A stretch of 64,000 bases of DNA from NCBI GenBank assembly GCA_028583415.1, contig CM053276.1:6788663-6852662 (forward strand). The letters run 5' to 3'. The notes below the pieces were generated by a model. The model saw only the letters and a list, made by a program, of their open reading frames with translations. It was not told the DNA's origin and ran no database searches. Of this stretch, positions 13,634-28,600 are shown one piece after another. A program made the position numbers and the translations under genes. Origin of the DNA: Protea cynaroides. Its lineage: Eukaryota > Streptophyta > Magnoliopsida > Proteales > Proteaceae. Numbering within the stretch: position 1 is the first letter of the stretch; every line of letters starts with the position of its first letter.

Positions 13634-16600
13634 AATTTTTTTAACTTTTTTCCTCCCTTCCCTTTAAAAAAAATTTTTTTTTTTTTTTCCCACCCCTTTT
13701 TTTCAAAAAAAAAAAAAAAAAAAAAAAATTTACACCTTTATAATAAATTTTCCAATTTTTTAAATAAAAAATAGCCCTATACTACATGGTTATTTCCTCT
13801 TCAATGTAAGCCTCTTTTTTTTTATTTTTTTTTTTATTTTTTATAACAAGGAATCCACTGCCCATCCTTTAGATGGACCTAATAAATCCCAGGTCCATGC
13901 AAACCCCACCATCCACATGTACCAGGTCATTCCGACACCTATGAGAACCATCAAACCTCTTGTGGGCGACCCCAAGGAATGAAGAAGACTTGAAATCAGG
14001 ATCTCTGCTTCTTGAGGCATGCTCTCTTGCCAAATGAGCTACCCCTAGCAGCATGAGAAAATAGATTATATGGTACTGTTAAGACATTAACCATTCAGCT
14101 CATACCTTATAACCGAAAAGTGAACAACATGCCCTTCGGAAAACAGAAATCCTCTCGGCAAATACAGCCTTGTATCTGTTTCATTTGTACATTCAAGGCA
14201 TCAAAAAATATACTAAATGTTGTACCATAAAAAAGAGAACACATTCAGATTCAAAGAAAATTAACCATTTACCTTTCTTCACGTTTCTCCAAAGTTGCAA
14301 CTTGACCTTTGAGTTGTGCAAGCTTTTCAGATACTTGGGAATTGATCAAATTTCCAGCATCTGCTAAAAACTTGGAAAAAACTGTATGAGAAAGCATGAT
14401 CCTTATGCATAACAACTTAGCCACACAAGAATATTTGAACTGAGGATTGAATCAGGAAATGAATATTCAACTATTTCTAACTTGATTAGTTGCAAACATA
14501 GTCAAAACAAAAATGAATATTCAACTATTTCTAACTTGATTAGTTGCAAACATAGTCAAAACAAAGGTAGTTAAAAAACTAAAAACAAAAAATAAAAAAG
14601 GTAATTTGGAAACAGCTCAAGGTCAGCAGTAAAAAAGGGATGTTTGGATCTTAACATCATGCCACAGAAATTGTAGAGCACTTCAAACAACATTGTTAAA
14701 TTTCAATAGCATTGACACCTTCCTACACCAACTACCAAGTAGAATGAGCCACATGGAATTCCCAGAATCAGCAAGCACCAACTTGCCTGCCTAAATGGCC
14801 AAGTGGTACTTCTGTGTGCATGTGTCACACACCCAACTAGTTCAAACTAGCTTGGTGAGGATTCTTTTGTAATCTTTCTATTAATGAAAATTTGGAGTGG
14901 TTTGTTCCCTCAATTACGTAACCCATAGAGGTTTGTCATCTCAATTACGCAACACATTAGATTTTTTGTTCATTTTTTAATACAAATAAAGGTGTAAAGA
15001 ATCTTTGGGGTTCAAAGCACACATTCCTACCTATATGAGCATTCTAATAAACCTTCACAAAAATGTCATAGATTTCCATCTTGTGCGGTACCAAAACTTA
15101 GAAACTAGATAAAATAAATAATAGAACCACATTGGCAAGCAACTAGTTCTCCTATACCTTTCAAACCCCCCCAACCAAAGAAGAAAGACATCGCACGGCC
15201 AAAAGATCATGCATATTACCTGATTGTCCTTTCAATTCTTCAACAGCTTGTAACTTTTCCTTTGCTTTCTGCAATTCGGTTCTTAGTGTTTCTATAGTAT
15301 GTTTAGCCTCATTGTCAACAGCCAAGGTATTCACCATCCGCAGAACTTTTGTACTTGCAGCAGAAAAATCACCCTGACTTAACTGTGAAAGAGAAGTATT
15401 TTTAAACTGATGCTTGCTCAATTGCAATAACTATCATTTATAATAATAAAAACCAAAGAGTACAATAAGTATGGGAAGATATTAGGTAATACGAGGATAT
15501 ACAAGATGCAAAAGCATCTCCATCATCTGTCTCCCAAACCTTTGACAAACAAAGAGAAGATCAGAGTCAATTTAGACACATGGGAGCATTCTATTACTGT
15601 GGGATTATCATTAGACGAGATTTATTAAGATTATTCATAGTTGTCAAGGAGCAAAGGCAAACCAAGAAGTTGGAGGCCTGACGGACGCCTAAGGCAGCCT
15701 TTTTTCCAAGGCACCACCAAGGCACCTGGAGCGACGCCTTGACAACTATGAGATTATTAATGTAATTTTCTTTTCATTTAAATAAAGAAGACTGATTTTT
15801 AATAGGATAAGTTTTTTGAGACACTGCCCTGCTGAGCCAGTTGAACCAGTTGACCCGCACCCAATCACTAAAAAAGTCTGACCAACTCGCTATCCCCATT
15901 ATTTTTCTTCCAAATTGGTTTTTAGTCAACATCCTGTCAATAGAAGTTAAACCACTTTGAGGGACAGCCGTACCATTAATACTGAGGTTGTAGACAACCA
16001 TTGATACCTTAAACCTCCAAGTCCCACCTTTAGATTCAGATATAGTCACGGTCTAATCATCCATTTCTTACCTTATTCATTGAACTGATTAACTCAGTTA
16101 TAGCAATTCAACCATCCACGCCTATAAATAAAAGTGAATTACCATCCACACATCTTTGCTTCTCTAGATCTCTATTTTCGGGAAGTCTCTAGGCAACTCC
16201 AAGGTCACAGAATAAAAAGTTCTTTAAAGAGAAGGCAATGAATAGGAGATACCATGTAATTCAAACAAAGTTTATCTCCGTAAAACAGAGGTAAGGACCC
16301 AGAGACCACACTGGACCTCCACTACACATAAAAGAAAAATATCTGTGAAGAAAGCAAATTTAGGTTTGGTCATGTTGAGTGGTGTGAGCTTCCTCATTGC
16401 AATTGTCCCAAATACCTATTTCTATCTTCCCACAAATGCTTGAAGTATAAATCAGACCATAATCTTCTCTAAGTAATGAATAGTGAATATAATCTCATGT
16501 TTTGTCCTCTTACATTGATTTATATTGTTTCATCTCAAAAATCTTGAGACTAGAAGGGTCTATTAAATCCAAAACTCCTACAAGAAGTCAATAGCTGCAG

Positions 16601-19600
16601 AACAGAAAATAAAAAAATAGCCAATGATATCAAGGATTTGTATCCTATAGCAGAAACATCACATACAAGGTCAGCGAATAAAATTGGAAATGAATAAAGA
16701 TTCAACAGCTTCAAAATTTCCTCTCTTTTTTATTAAAAATATTGAAATGTTAAGAACATGACCAGCAAGATTATCATCACAGAAAGCTTTACAGTACATC
16801 CACATTCCACAGCGAGTAAGGAAAGCAGCCTTCAAAAACTTGTATTATGAAACTGGAGGGAGGGGGAGGGGGAGGGGGAGGGGGAGAGGGTGGGGGGAAG
16901 TCTACCTTACATGTTTCAAAACTGAGGTGCCAAGGATGAAATGATACAAGAATGAAACATGCCCTTTAGAAAGACATCAAGATATAAAAAGATGATTCCA
17001 TCCTGAGAAACAACTTGCATTCCAATATAGATGTATAAATATTTTTCTAGCTTCATAAACACACCTTGGATTCCAGTATACCAATCTCAGAACGAAGACG
17101 ATCCCCCTCCCTCTCCAGTAATTTTATTTTTCTTGCTTCATCACTCAGCCTCTCAGTGAGAAACTTGATTTCATTGTGCTGACGATTTATGGTTTCCTTT
17201 TGTTCATTTAATTCACGCTCCAATTCGTGAATAGCTTGTTCCTTTTGAGCAAGAGATGTTTCCAGTACCTGTGCTTTTTAAACCAAAATAACAATCACAA
17301 ATCATCAGAAAAGTGCACAGAAAAAACATAAGCATGGGAGCTCATTAGTTTAAATGGGAATGCAATTCAATGACCTGCATGGGAGTCTCATTAGTTGATC
17401 CTCCTTCTGCCTCCGTATTCTTCTTCCACACATCCTTTCTTAGCCTATCTCTTTCTTCACTAACTGAAGAGAGCTGCAAAGAAGTGATTCCTATGAGATA
17501 AATTAGCTTATTTCATAAAGGATATAAGCGTGCATGTCATTATCAACGTATTTAATGTTATTTAATGCAGAAACAAAAAAGAGTTGCCCACAACATACAA
17601 GCAAATAGCACACGGCACATAAATGTGTCTGAAAAAAATAAGGGGAGGGTAGAGACCAGGAGAGATATGGATAGGTAGGAGAAATGAGAGGAAGAAAGAG
17701 AGTTTAGAGAGATGATGCACAGGAGGCTGGGTGTGGGAAGAAATTTTTTTAGGGGGTTGATTGTTGATGGATGGTGGGGTAGAGAGAGAGGTTTTGATGC
17801 AGTTCAGCCATGGGGTAGCCCAGGATTGATGGACTGCATGGCTTGCAGCCTGTTCTGGCCATAGTTTGAGGAGTCAGTCGAACCTGTGGTTTTGACCGAC
17901 TTATCTTGGTTTCGAGCCTAGTCAAAACGAGGCCAAGGGTCAATCCCAGAAAGTCCCAAATCTCGACCTGGTTTTAACTGTTTCGGCAAGGTTCCAACCG
18001 AAACCATTGTTTCGGTTCAACCCTCGAGATTTGGTTTCAGCCTGAGAAATTAGAGTAGAACAAGACATGGAACAGTAAACAGGAGGGACAACATACAGCA
18101 ATTATTAATGACTAATAATTTAAGTAAATGTTTATTAACTTTAATAAACATAAACTAAAGATATTATTCATAAATAACTAAACACCCCCCATTTGAATCC
18201 AATAAAAATATTTTAAAATCAAATCCCAAAGGCATAAAAATCAACCCTCCAGCTCAAGAACAAAAACTGCATTTTCGGTTATGGTGTCGATTTTCAATTT
18301 TCAAATGCTAGGGTTTTCCTACGACCTAAAATTTTCATAAATCTTATTATAGTAAAACATCACTAAAAACCAAAAAAGAGCTCAAACCTAACTATAAGCC
18401 CAGTGCTGACCTAGCTGTAAGCCCAACCTGATTGATGAGCTAGCTGCTGATTGATTGATTCATTGATTCATTGATTTACAGCCAATCCAATCCAGCTCTT
18501 AATTGATCGATGCATTGATTGATTGATTGATTGATGTGCAAGAATTAGTAGTTTCTATCTTTAAAGTTTCCAATCTTTTAACAGTTGCTTAATTATTTAA
18601 GAAAGAGAAGGGGGGCTGAAGGGAATGAATTGGAGTTGATTAAACAAAGATGCCAAGTGCAAGTGAGTGCCGTGAAAAACAGTTGAGATTCAGTTTGGGT
18701 GGGATACCTAAGGTTGAGGGAATCAACCAAAACCAAGGGTGAGAGACTTGGGGTTCTCTCCATCTATTAAACAAGTAGGTATATTTTTTTCCCTTGTTGC
18801 ACAAATTCTGTATCAGATTTGATCTCAGCTATCGTACCCATTTATCATTCATTCAAATCTGGTACATTTTGGCCTACTGTTACGTTCGGACACAAGATTC
18901 TGTCTTAATTTATTGTCCTGCACATCAAGTATTAAATCTCGTTTTCTGTAGTTTCTGTTGAGATAATCATATCACATTGTTTCAGATATTGGATGCATCA
19001 CTAATGTAATTAGTTATTGGTTCTTCAAACTGAAATCAATATGTGTTACTTGCTGTGTTTTGAATATGGTCCTATATACCACTGTGATGCTGGTTGGGGT
19101 ACCCAATCCCCAATATGTTTTTTAAATTCTACTATGAAGGAGCTTTTGTTAAGGAATATTAGAAAGGAGTAAAAGAGACGGAGGATTGTAATTTTTTTTT
19201 CTTGGTTGAAAAACAAAACTAATGAGAAACAATAATTTCAAATATTTAATTCATGGAAACACAAAAAACTTCTAGAATGATTGGTTGAGGATTGCGGCAA
19301 GAAGGGACTGGAAAAGGCCAACTTCCTTTTAGAAATAGTATAGATTAGAGGTTATTAAGCGTTAGAATGCAAATTACGTGACTACCTTCTGTATATACAT
19401 TACTTGCATACATTTTTCTGTGAATGAGACGGTGAGTGTGTAATACCTGCAATTAACTAACAAGAAAATCCGATATTATCAGAGCATATCTATGGTTCTA
19501 GCACCAATTGATTGTGCTCAACAGTTGATTGTACGACACAGAATGAAACACAGATGGATATTTGGGACCCTGCGGACTCTCGATCTTAAACTACAAGTCA

Positions 19601-22600
19601 CATGGGTTAGTTTCTAAACATCTATGATATTGCATACAAATTTTTTAAACTGTAAATACATATAGCATAGAATTATGAAAACCCAATTTAATTGTGCCAT
19701 ACCATGACATTCTTATAATAATTAACCACTAAAAAATATTGGAGATAAAAGAAATTGCAATGGACACAAAATTTTAGGCTTCAAAAATAAATTAGCAAAA
19801 TCAGAGCAAGGATGTAGAACAAAAAGAGTCCCCCAAATCCCAATGTTGGAACAGAAGCAGATGCATGATCACTCAAGAAGGGGTCTTCCACACATTTAGC
19901 AAATCCATAGACAAAATGCTTATTTGCATTTGAGAGAGTATTCTCACTCAAGTGGATATATCACATCATGGCTTATGCAACACTCCGTTGTCTTTTTTTT
20001 TTTTTTTTTTTTCTTGCAAGTGGAAGACGGGCAGAAAAAATTGGACCCACATGCCTTAAAGCATATAACTCCCAAATGAACCAACAGGGGTGGGAAGCAC
20101 TTTATTTTTTTAATGTCACCTGAAAAGGCCCTCACGGATCTTGGAAAGACCAAGGTTCAAAATTTCGGTTGAAATACCAAAATTTCGACGACCTAGATCA
20201 GTTTCGACAAAGGTCGAAACGAGATGGAGGCCGACTCAACCAGAAGTACAAATGTTGGTCGAAATGGCCGAACTCAACCAGAAGTACAAATGTTGGTCGA
20301 AATGCCAAAACATTTTGGCCATTTTGCCGAACGCTCACCCTTATAAAATACTCCATTTCGTGAACTGGGTGATTCCATTCCTGTTCATAGTTTGGGGGCT
20401 TTCGGACCCCTCTCGATCTTATTATGTTGTAATATGGATATAATAGTATTTATGTACTTGTACCTATTTCTCACTTATTATAAATAAAGTTATGGGACTG
20501 CCATTGACAATCAATTCATTCCTCCAAATCAACATGGTATCAAAGCAGGTTTTCACTGTCTCCAACCTCCACGTCTACATTATGTGCCACCACATGTGCA
20601 GAGGAATGTTGGGAGTTTAGTTTTACACCGGCTACCAAATAGTCTACAGCTCCCATCTAGGAGTCCCTCCACCTAAAAGTTTGAATTAGTAAGTAGAGGG
20701 ACACTAAAGTATATAAGGCACCCAAGTTTCCACGCTTAACAAGGTGAGATTATTCCCAACACTCCCCCTCACGTGTAGCCAAAATGAGCATATACATGGA
20801 AAGATAATGGGGGAAAAGAATGAACCTGGTACTCTAATACCATGTAAATTTTTCATCCCAAAAGTTCAAACTTATAGAAGGAAGGACTCCCATGTCTATG
20901 AGGGAAGTTGTAGACTATTTAAAGTCAGTGTGAACCATGGAAACTGACTAAGCAGTAGACGTATACTTAAAGGATGGAGAAAAATCCAAATTGCTCATCA
21001 TAGGGCAGAGCATAGCCAGCCCATCCTGTGATTTCCATTGTGATGTCATTTCTACTCAATTCCATTCAACCTCAAATTGCACGAGATTATTTGCTCTTGG
21101 TTACAATTGCCAAGATATGGACAGCAGCCAAGGATACTTACTCCCAGGTTGGAAACGATATACAGTTCTATGAACTACAGAAGAAACCTCATGAGACAAA
21201 AGCAGAAGGATCTCACAATGGCTTAGTATCATAGTTCGAAATCTCGGATCTCGAGGATGTCTCGACCCTTGAGAAAATTGAGATTACCGAAATCTCAATG
21301 CGAGAACCTTCCGAAACTCCCAAAGGGTAAAAATGGGAGTTTCAACAGGTTTTTTTTCATGGTTTAAGCCATTTTTTGATGTTTTAAGGCCATTTTAAAG
21401 CCATTTTAAAGCTATATATTGCAAGAAAATACTTATTTAATATATATAAACACATTTGAAGCATAAAAAGTAATCACATTATCGAAAAATCATACATTCA
21501 TAAATCATAAATCCCACAAAATGACATAACTCACAAGTGCTCATTATATGAAAGACTTAAATACTCAAAATGAAATAATACATTCCCATCAGTCCATCCC
21601 AATGTCTAATCATATGTAAAGTGGCGTGCAGGTTCAATCTGATCAGATTGACTTTGCTGAAGAAAATATATCTAGGTTTGATAAACAAAGTCCTGCAATG
21701 ACATCCTTCGGCTATAGAAGGTCTGGTAGTCTTCCACATACTTCTCATACACATGATCCAGGAAGTTTCTAAAGATACCTAACCTTGAATACAATTCACT
21801 ATAATGTGGAGTAAAGTGAGCATATATTGGCTAGTGTGGGGGCGTGGTTATCTACAAATTTGGGACTGAAAAGAGATTGTCCACAAAGTTTGAGCCAGTA
21901 TGTGAAGTAGCATTACTAGTATTAGCGGAATAATCATATGCACTTCCCATCATCCGGTCATCATCACCGGAATAAGAACCGTACATCGAAGTGATGCCAA
22001 ATCCATGAGCACTCTACTGCCCCTGCTCTCGTCCACTGCTACCCTCAATGCTCAATCCTCCAAAGTTTGTGGACATTTTATTAATTTCAACATCAGACAT
22101 AATATCAGGATCAGGAACGATGTCAAAGAAACGATCTTCTTCTTCTTCCACTGGTTGCAAAGGGCGTTCCCATTGAAGAGACCTACGTGTATACCCAGTC
22201 GTAGGCCGTGATGAAGATGGGCGTCCATCATGATCTGGATCCTATGTAGCGTGTGTATAATGACTCTCGCCGGTCTATCTAATATTGGGTACAGTCGGTC
22301 TAGGATCACCACCACCACCACCACCACCACCCTCAACACCACCACCACCACTACCATCATTACCACTACTATCAGAAGCTGATCAGCTAGTTTGATCCAT
22401 TGTATCATCATCGCCTTCTGGGTCACTACCAGCTGAGGGGACAAACGGTCAAGGCGACTATGAGTATACACGACCTTCATCTGAGGACATAAACCGCTGG
22501 AGATTAGAACCCATCGGAACAGACACAGTGGGGTCGGGCATCCCACCATGCTCATACATCACTGGAACTGCTCTGTCTCTCACCCATTCCACATAGGGAT

Positions 22601-25600
22601 CCTCTTCATCTGAAGATAATTGGAAGACATCGGCTAGTTCGATCAGCTCTTATTCATTTCTTTGTTTAAACTTCAAGCACTGTACCTTCAGTCTCATATT
22701 GTAATGGGCGTACACCAAGTCATTTAGCCGTTGAGAACCCAATTTATTCCGCCTCTTTGAATGGAAAAGGGAGAAAGTACTCCAATTTCGCTCACACCCA
22801 GATGTGGAACATGTCTAAGATAGGACTTTGATTGCTATTCTCCTCAACACAGTTGCATGTTCGCCATATAACAACCACCACTCAGTTGTACAAGAAGAAG
22901 AACACATTTTAATACACATATTAAATAAGATATGTTAATTGAAATTTTCAATTTCCATAATTCCATACCAGGATCGGTCTTAGCTCGTCCAGCCACTGCC
23001 GCAGGAGTTCCAAAACTCCCAAGACCATCTCTGAACGTTTTAATCTACACCCATTTCAAAATTTATAACCATTAGCCATTGTAATATATAGATATTCAAA
23101 TAATTCAGCACTTAAACCATACAACTCACCTCCAGATTGACCAGTGCTTGTATAGTATAATCTGGCACCAATTTTGCCACAACATCTTTTACCGCACCGA
23201 TAAGGTCAGAATTGAACCCAAGCACATGTGAATATTGATACTTTGGGTTCAAATAGTATACTGCAAAATATGAGTCGCCAAATTAAAATATAGTACTAAC
23301 TATTAAGTGGAACTAAATTAAAGACATTATTAAATATATTCACCAGCCTTATGCAATGGGTGCATCAACTGACTCTCCCATCAATCTTTAATAATCTTCA
23401 CAAATTGTTTGTTTCCACGTGGAAGCACAGCTTTTATAGGTCCTTCAATATATCCATGGCAGCATATAAATGTAGCATGCTGGGCTGAAATGTTGTATCC
23501 ACTAATCTCAGCACATTCACCACTAACTCCAAAATTTTGACTACATCCTTCAGCGTTCTCCAAAATTCCTCTGATGCTATAGTAATCTGTGCTTAAACCC
23601 CAGCAGGAGAGCTGGACTCCCTCCACCCAAACCAGTCATCAGATGCAAACATCGATCTGAGGCCTACCATATTTGCATGAAAGCTCTTTAGTGCTATGTA
23701 GTTGGTAGCAAATCTGGTAATGTCGGGTCTTACCAATTCCCCTTCACATCTCTCCCTCAGCAAGTTCAAAGAATAGTTATGGTTGTATACAAATGTTGTC
23801 ATCTGGCGTGCTTGTTCAACCACTTGCTTTACTTTTTGGATCTTGCCCATATCCTTCAACATCAAGTCAATGCAATGGGCAGTACATGGAGTCCAAAAAA
23901 GATTATAATTAGTCATCATCATCTCTCTTGTCTTCTTGTAGTTGTTGCCATTATCTGTCACAATTTGCACTACATTTGTAGCACCAACTTCATCCACCAC
24001 TGTCTGTAGCAATCCATAGATATAGTTAGCATCTTTTGTGAATACAGATGCATCCACAGACTTCAAGAATGATGTCTTCCCATCACTGTAGACCATGAAG
24101 TTGATGATGGACTTTCTAGTGGGACCAATCCAACTATCACACATAATAGTGACCCCATATGTATCCCAGTTATTCCTTAATCCTTTTATCCATGCTTCTA
24201 GCTCTTTTTAATTCTTGGGAGATATACATTCATCACTTCATATGGAGTGGGGGCTTTAACACCAGGACCAACCTAAGCAACTGCATCAAAGAAAGAATGA
24301 TAGTATAGGCCATCACTGGCATTTGCTAGGATACTATTATAGATGGACCACCTAGCATAGGCATCCCCAATAAATTCTTTTGTACCTTTCCAGTTTCACA
24401 CTCTTCAATTTCTTCTGTTTAGCGCCAGCCTTTCTAAAAACTGCTGGATTCTGCTATGAAATCTCAACATAATCCTCATCCCTAGCAGTAGCAGGTGCAG
24501 GTGGTGGTGCCTGGGGTTGTGCTCTAGTACTCTTTGATCTTCTAAACATAGAAGCCAACCCCCTTACTCCGTATTTGTGGTTCTTCAGGCTATTGAAATG
24601 ATCCACTACCACCTGCCCTTAAGGCTCTTTGCCTCAACCTTTCCATTTCCATCTCATGGCTGACTTTACTAGCCATTGTTGCCCTTCTCAGATCTCTGGC
24701 CTCTTGCTCAGTCATACCCCTGGTATCTATACCATCATCATCTGAACTATCATCATCCAAACCACGCACCGTGCCTCGGATTGCTTCCTCAAATTGTTAT
24801 TTACTTTTTTCTTTCTCTGCCCTTCTCTATTGGCCTTCCTTCATCTGTGCAGCTATGGCCCTGGTAATCTCCACAGGAACTATAGCACACTTTGTCACGT
24901 CTGTAGAAATTCCACTCAAGTGTTGCTTAAGTCTGATAATCCCACCAGACATAAGCATTTTCCCACAGAATTTGCATTGGGTCTTCTTTCTATCACCGTC
25001 AATGGCAGTACAATACTGCCAAGCCATGTTAGTACGACCAGCATCACCACCTCCCTCACAAAAACCCAAAGCAGTCATTATATTTAAAATGAGGCACTGT
25101 TACATAAGATGATAAATAGAGAAATTTAAATCAATAGATTTATAATAATAAAACCTAAAATGGAAAAACATAAAAACATCAAATATGCGAATACCTCAAA
25201 ACACATCGAAATTACTTTTCAAAATTTTAAAACTATTTCATAAGAAAACAGAATATTTTTCCTAATTTTACATAATTATTTATGTATTATTATTAATTTT
25301 GGATATTAAATAAAAATAATTTATTTTTCAAAAATATAATCCGACAACATGGAACCATAGATTGGCCAATGGTGTTCAACATATATTATTTTGAACACCA
25401 ACAGATAAGTATTAATATTTTTTTATTATTTTTTATTGCTGAAAAATAGGATTTATTAATAAAAAATTCATAAAATAAAAATATATACAGAAAAAAAAAA
25501 TCGAAACCATGACCGTGTAGATCAGCTAATGGTGTTCAGCATATATTATTTTGAAAGTAAGCTGATTAATATTTAAAAAATGTATTTTTATTTTTTAAAC

Positions 25601-28600
25601 AAAAAATAAAATAAATATATACATATACAGAAAAAAAAAATTGAAACCGTGGCCACGTAGATCAGTCAATAGTGTTCATCATATAATATTTTCAAAAACA
25701 TCTAATTAATATTTATCATATTTTTTTAATTTTTAACTGCTGGAAAATACCTTTTTTTTTAACAGAAAATCAAAATAAAAAATATAAATGCAAGAAAATA
25801 ATTTTGAAAGAGTGAAGTTGTAGATCAGCCTAATGACTCTCACATATATAAATTTCATGATGATCCAACATATATTGAACATATTCATGTAAAAAAATAA
25901 GTTTTAGGGAAAAAAAAACAATACCTCAACTATTTGGTGGAAATATTTGGTAAAATAGAGCCTCCAACAACTAAATCTCGGCAAAATTTGAAAAAAGCAA
26001 CTCAAAATCGAACCCTAGAAGAAATTTGGAGAAGAAACAGTGGAGAGAAGTATGAAAAGAAAAGAAAGAAGATGAAGAAATGAATCTCGATCGAGCTTTC
26101 GACCGAGATTCATACTTAAAAGCATGAGCCAGTTCAAAACTGGTTCAAAAGGTCAAAACCAGTCGAAACTGGTCGAGATATTTCGAGACCAGTTCGAAAC
26201 TGGTCAAAACCAGTCGAAACAGGTCAAGAATCAGTCGAGACTAGTCAAGATCCGGTTTCGACCCTAATTCTCGTCTCGACCCAGTCGAGACCAGTGAGAA
26301 GGTCGAGATGTTGACCCATCTCGGTCGAGTCTTCGATCCATGCTCAGTATTGTTCTGAGTTGTGCAGTTTGTGGCAGGAGTTGGATTTCTATGACAACTT
26401 TCAAGCTACCAACGACACTGATGCTACTGCTTTTCAGAAGCAGGAGGATAAATATAAGTTTTATGATTTTCTAGGTGGTTTGAATCTTGAATGTAATTAG
26501 ATTCGTGCCAAGTCCTTAGCCAGGATTTGTTTCATACCTTGGCCCAAGCATATTCATTGCTTCAGTTAGAGGATAGTCGACACACCACCATGCTGCCTCT
26601 GGTCTCCCAAGACCGCTCTGCCTTGTTTACTGGTTTTGTATCTAGTTCTCAACGTCGAGGTGGCTCTGCTCATTCTGGTGACCATCCCTCTGCTGATTGT
26701 GATTCTATCAAATGTGAGTATTGTAGTAAGGAACATCATACTAAGGAATTACGTTGGAACTTCAAGGTCATCCTACCAACTCCTCCTGTGGCTATGGGCA
26801 CGGTAGGTTCTTTCCATTAGCTGTCTCACTACCAACCTAAATTGTAAAGTGACTTTTTTCCCTTCTCATTTTCTCTTTTAGGATCTAGTGACGAAGAAAA
26901 CGATTGGCTATGGCAAGGTTCTTGGTGGTCTCTATTTGCTTGACGATAGGATCCCCATTGCTCGTCAGGCTCTCTAGACGGTTTTGTTTTTTGCTTCTTC
27001 GGCTGTTGCTGCTTTGTTACTTTGGCATAAATGGTTGGGTGGGTCACCCATCAGTTGGCACTTTAGATATAGTTTTCCCCCATTTATTTCAATAATGTAA
27101 ACACAAGGATTTTTTTTTGTGAAGCTCGCATTTTAACAAAGCAAACACATTCTATCTATTCCAGTTTAAATAACATAAATGCTGCTCATTTTGTGTTAAT
27201 TCATTATGATGTGAGGGGTCCTGCTCGGTGTGCTTCGAGTTTTGGTTATTAGTGGTTTGTTACATTTATTGATTGTTATCCCCGTGTCACTTAGGTCTAT
27301 CTCCTACTTCATAAGTGTGAGCTTTTACGGCATTTTCAGCTTTTCCACAGCATAGTGCTCACCCAGTTCAACGCATTTATTCAAATCCTCTACAATGCAA
27401 TTGTACAGAGTATATGGATGGTGGCTTTCAAGCTTTTCTTGCCGCCCAAGGGATTCTGCATCAAACTAGCTGTGTTAACACACCGACCCCAAAATTGTGT
27501 TGCCGAGCGCAAAAAACCGTCACCTCCTGGAAGTGGCAACCGAGTGCAAAAACCGACACTGTGTGGGGCTACAACGTGGACATTGTGCCCAAAGGGGAGA
27601 GAATGTGACACCCAAGGGCGGCGAGTACAACCATTCCGGGAGATCGTTGAAGGGTCCCTACCAAGATACGGCAATTACCAGGTGGTTCAAGAGATTTATA
27701 AGGGTGCACAAACTTAGTCCTACATTGATTAGGGGGAAGAGACTGAGCTAGTTGATAACCCTTAGACTACCCAACATGTCAAGATGTGTTTTAAAGCCTT
27801 GAGGCCCATAGGCCAAAGAAGATAATATCTTGTCGGTTGTGCGGAGGTTGGGGCGTTACAGCATGTCCCACTCGTACAGCCTATTTGAGAGGTCAATGCA
27901 ATCAATTCAGACTAGATGAGGTAGAAGAAAGCATGGAAATAGACGTTACAATCTTGCCTGGTACCTGCATGGAAATAGATGTTACAAGCTTGCCCAGTTC
28001 CTTAGAGGCCCGAGTCTATAAGGAGAGTAGTGGATATGGGGGGGCATAAATAGTGGCATGCACCATAATTTGCCGCACAAAGCTACAGTTTCAAGTATGG
28101 TGGGTAAGGGTGTCAAAAGGGTACCGATACCGTTTACCGAAACCGATGTCGTACCATTTATACCGAAACCGATATACCTTTTACTAAGCGGTATGATAAT
28201 GGTTGCAATAATCACACCGTTTATATAATCAGAATGGTATGGTATGTATGAAACCGATTTACAAACCAACCAATATAGTTTAAACTGCTACTTAAGTACT
28301 TAACATCTTTAATTCTTAACCAGTTAACCATTAGATCTAAATGGCAATATCCTTAAGGCTAATACAGTAAAATTTAAACTTAATAACCCTGTCCAGCTAT
28401 CCCTAATCCTTATCACATTCTCTTTCTATCCTTCAATCCTTTCTGTCGATTGCAATTCCAGCTTCACAGCTTCAGTCTCCGCAATTCCTTAGGCTTGAAG
28501 TACTCCACAATTCCTTATATTGATGAATGCTTCAATTTAATGGCTTTTTTTGGGCTTAGATTTGTTTTATTCTTGACATGCCCCACGCAATTGATACAAA

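Larger units (their letters stand above)
20535..27600 (+). mobile_element. Copia LTR retrotransposon B, degenerate, with nested insertions
   Basis: An LTR end (CAACA at 20534) is followed by primer-binding site TGGTATCAAAGCAGG. Gag, GAG-pre-integrase and integrase fragments follow on the plus strand. It is closely related to Copia A by its blocks. It is interrupted by a TRIM-like unit (20607 to about 20945) and hAT copy 1 (21230-26342). Coding stops inside integrase near 27560; no reverse transcriptase or 3' LTR was found. The left edge of the LTR is uncertain. Confidence 0.82.

Noticed and set aside
13990..14050. tRNA gene
   Set aside because: A and B box-like motifs exist but no acceptor stem or anticodon arm closes; the A-rich tail makes it a SINE.
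16857..16900. Telomere-like repeat
   Set aside because: The unit is GGGGGA, not the plant TTTAGGG.
22052..22555. 167-residue minus frame with poly-Val
   Set aside because: It is a shadow frame of the GGT/GGA-rich tail of hAT copy 1; the Gly-rich phase matches copies 2 and 3.
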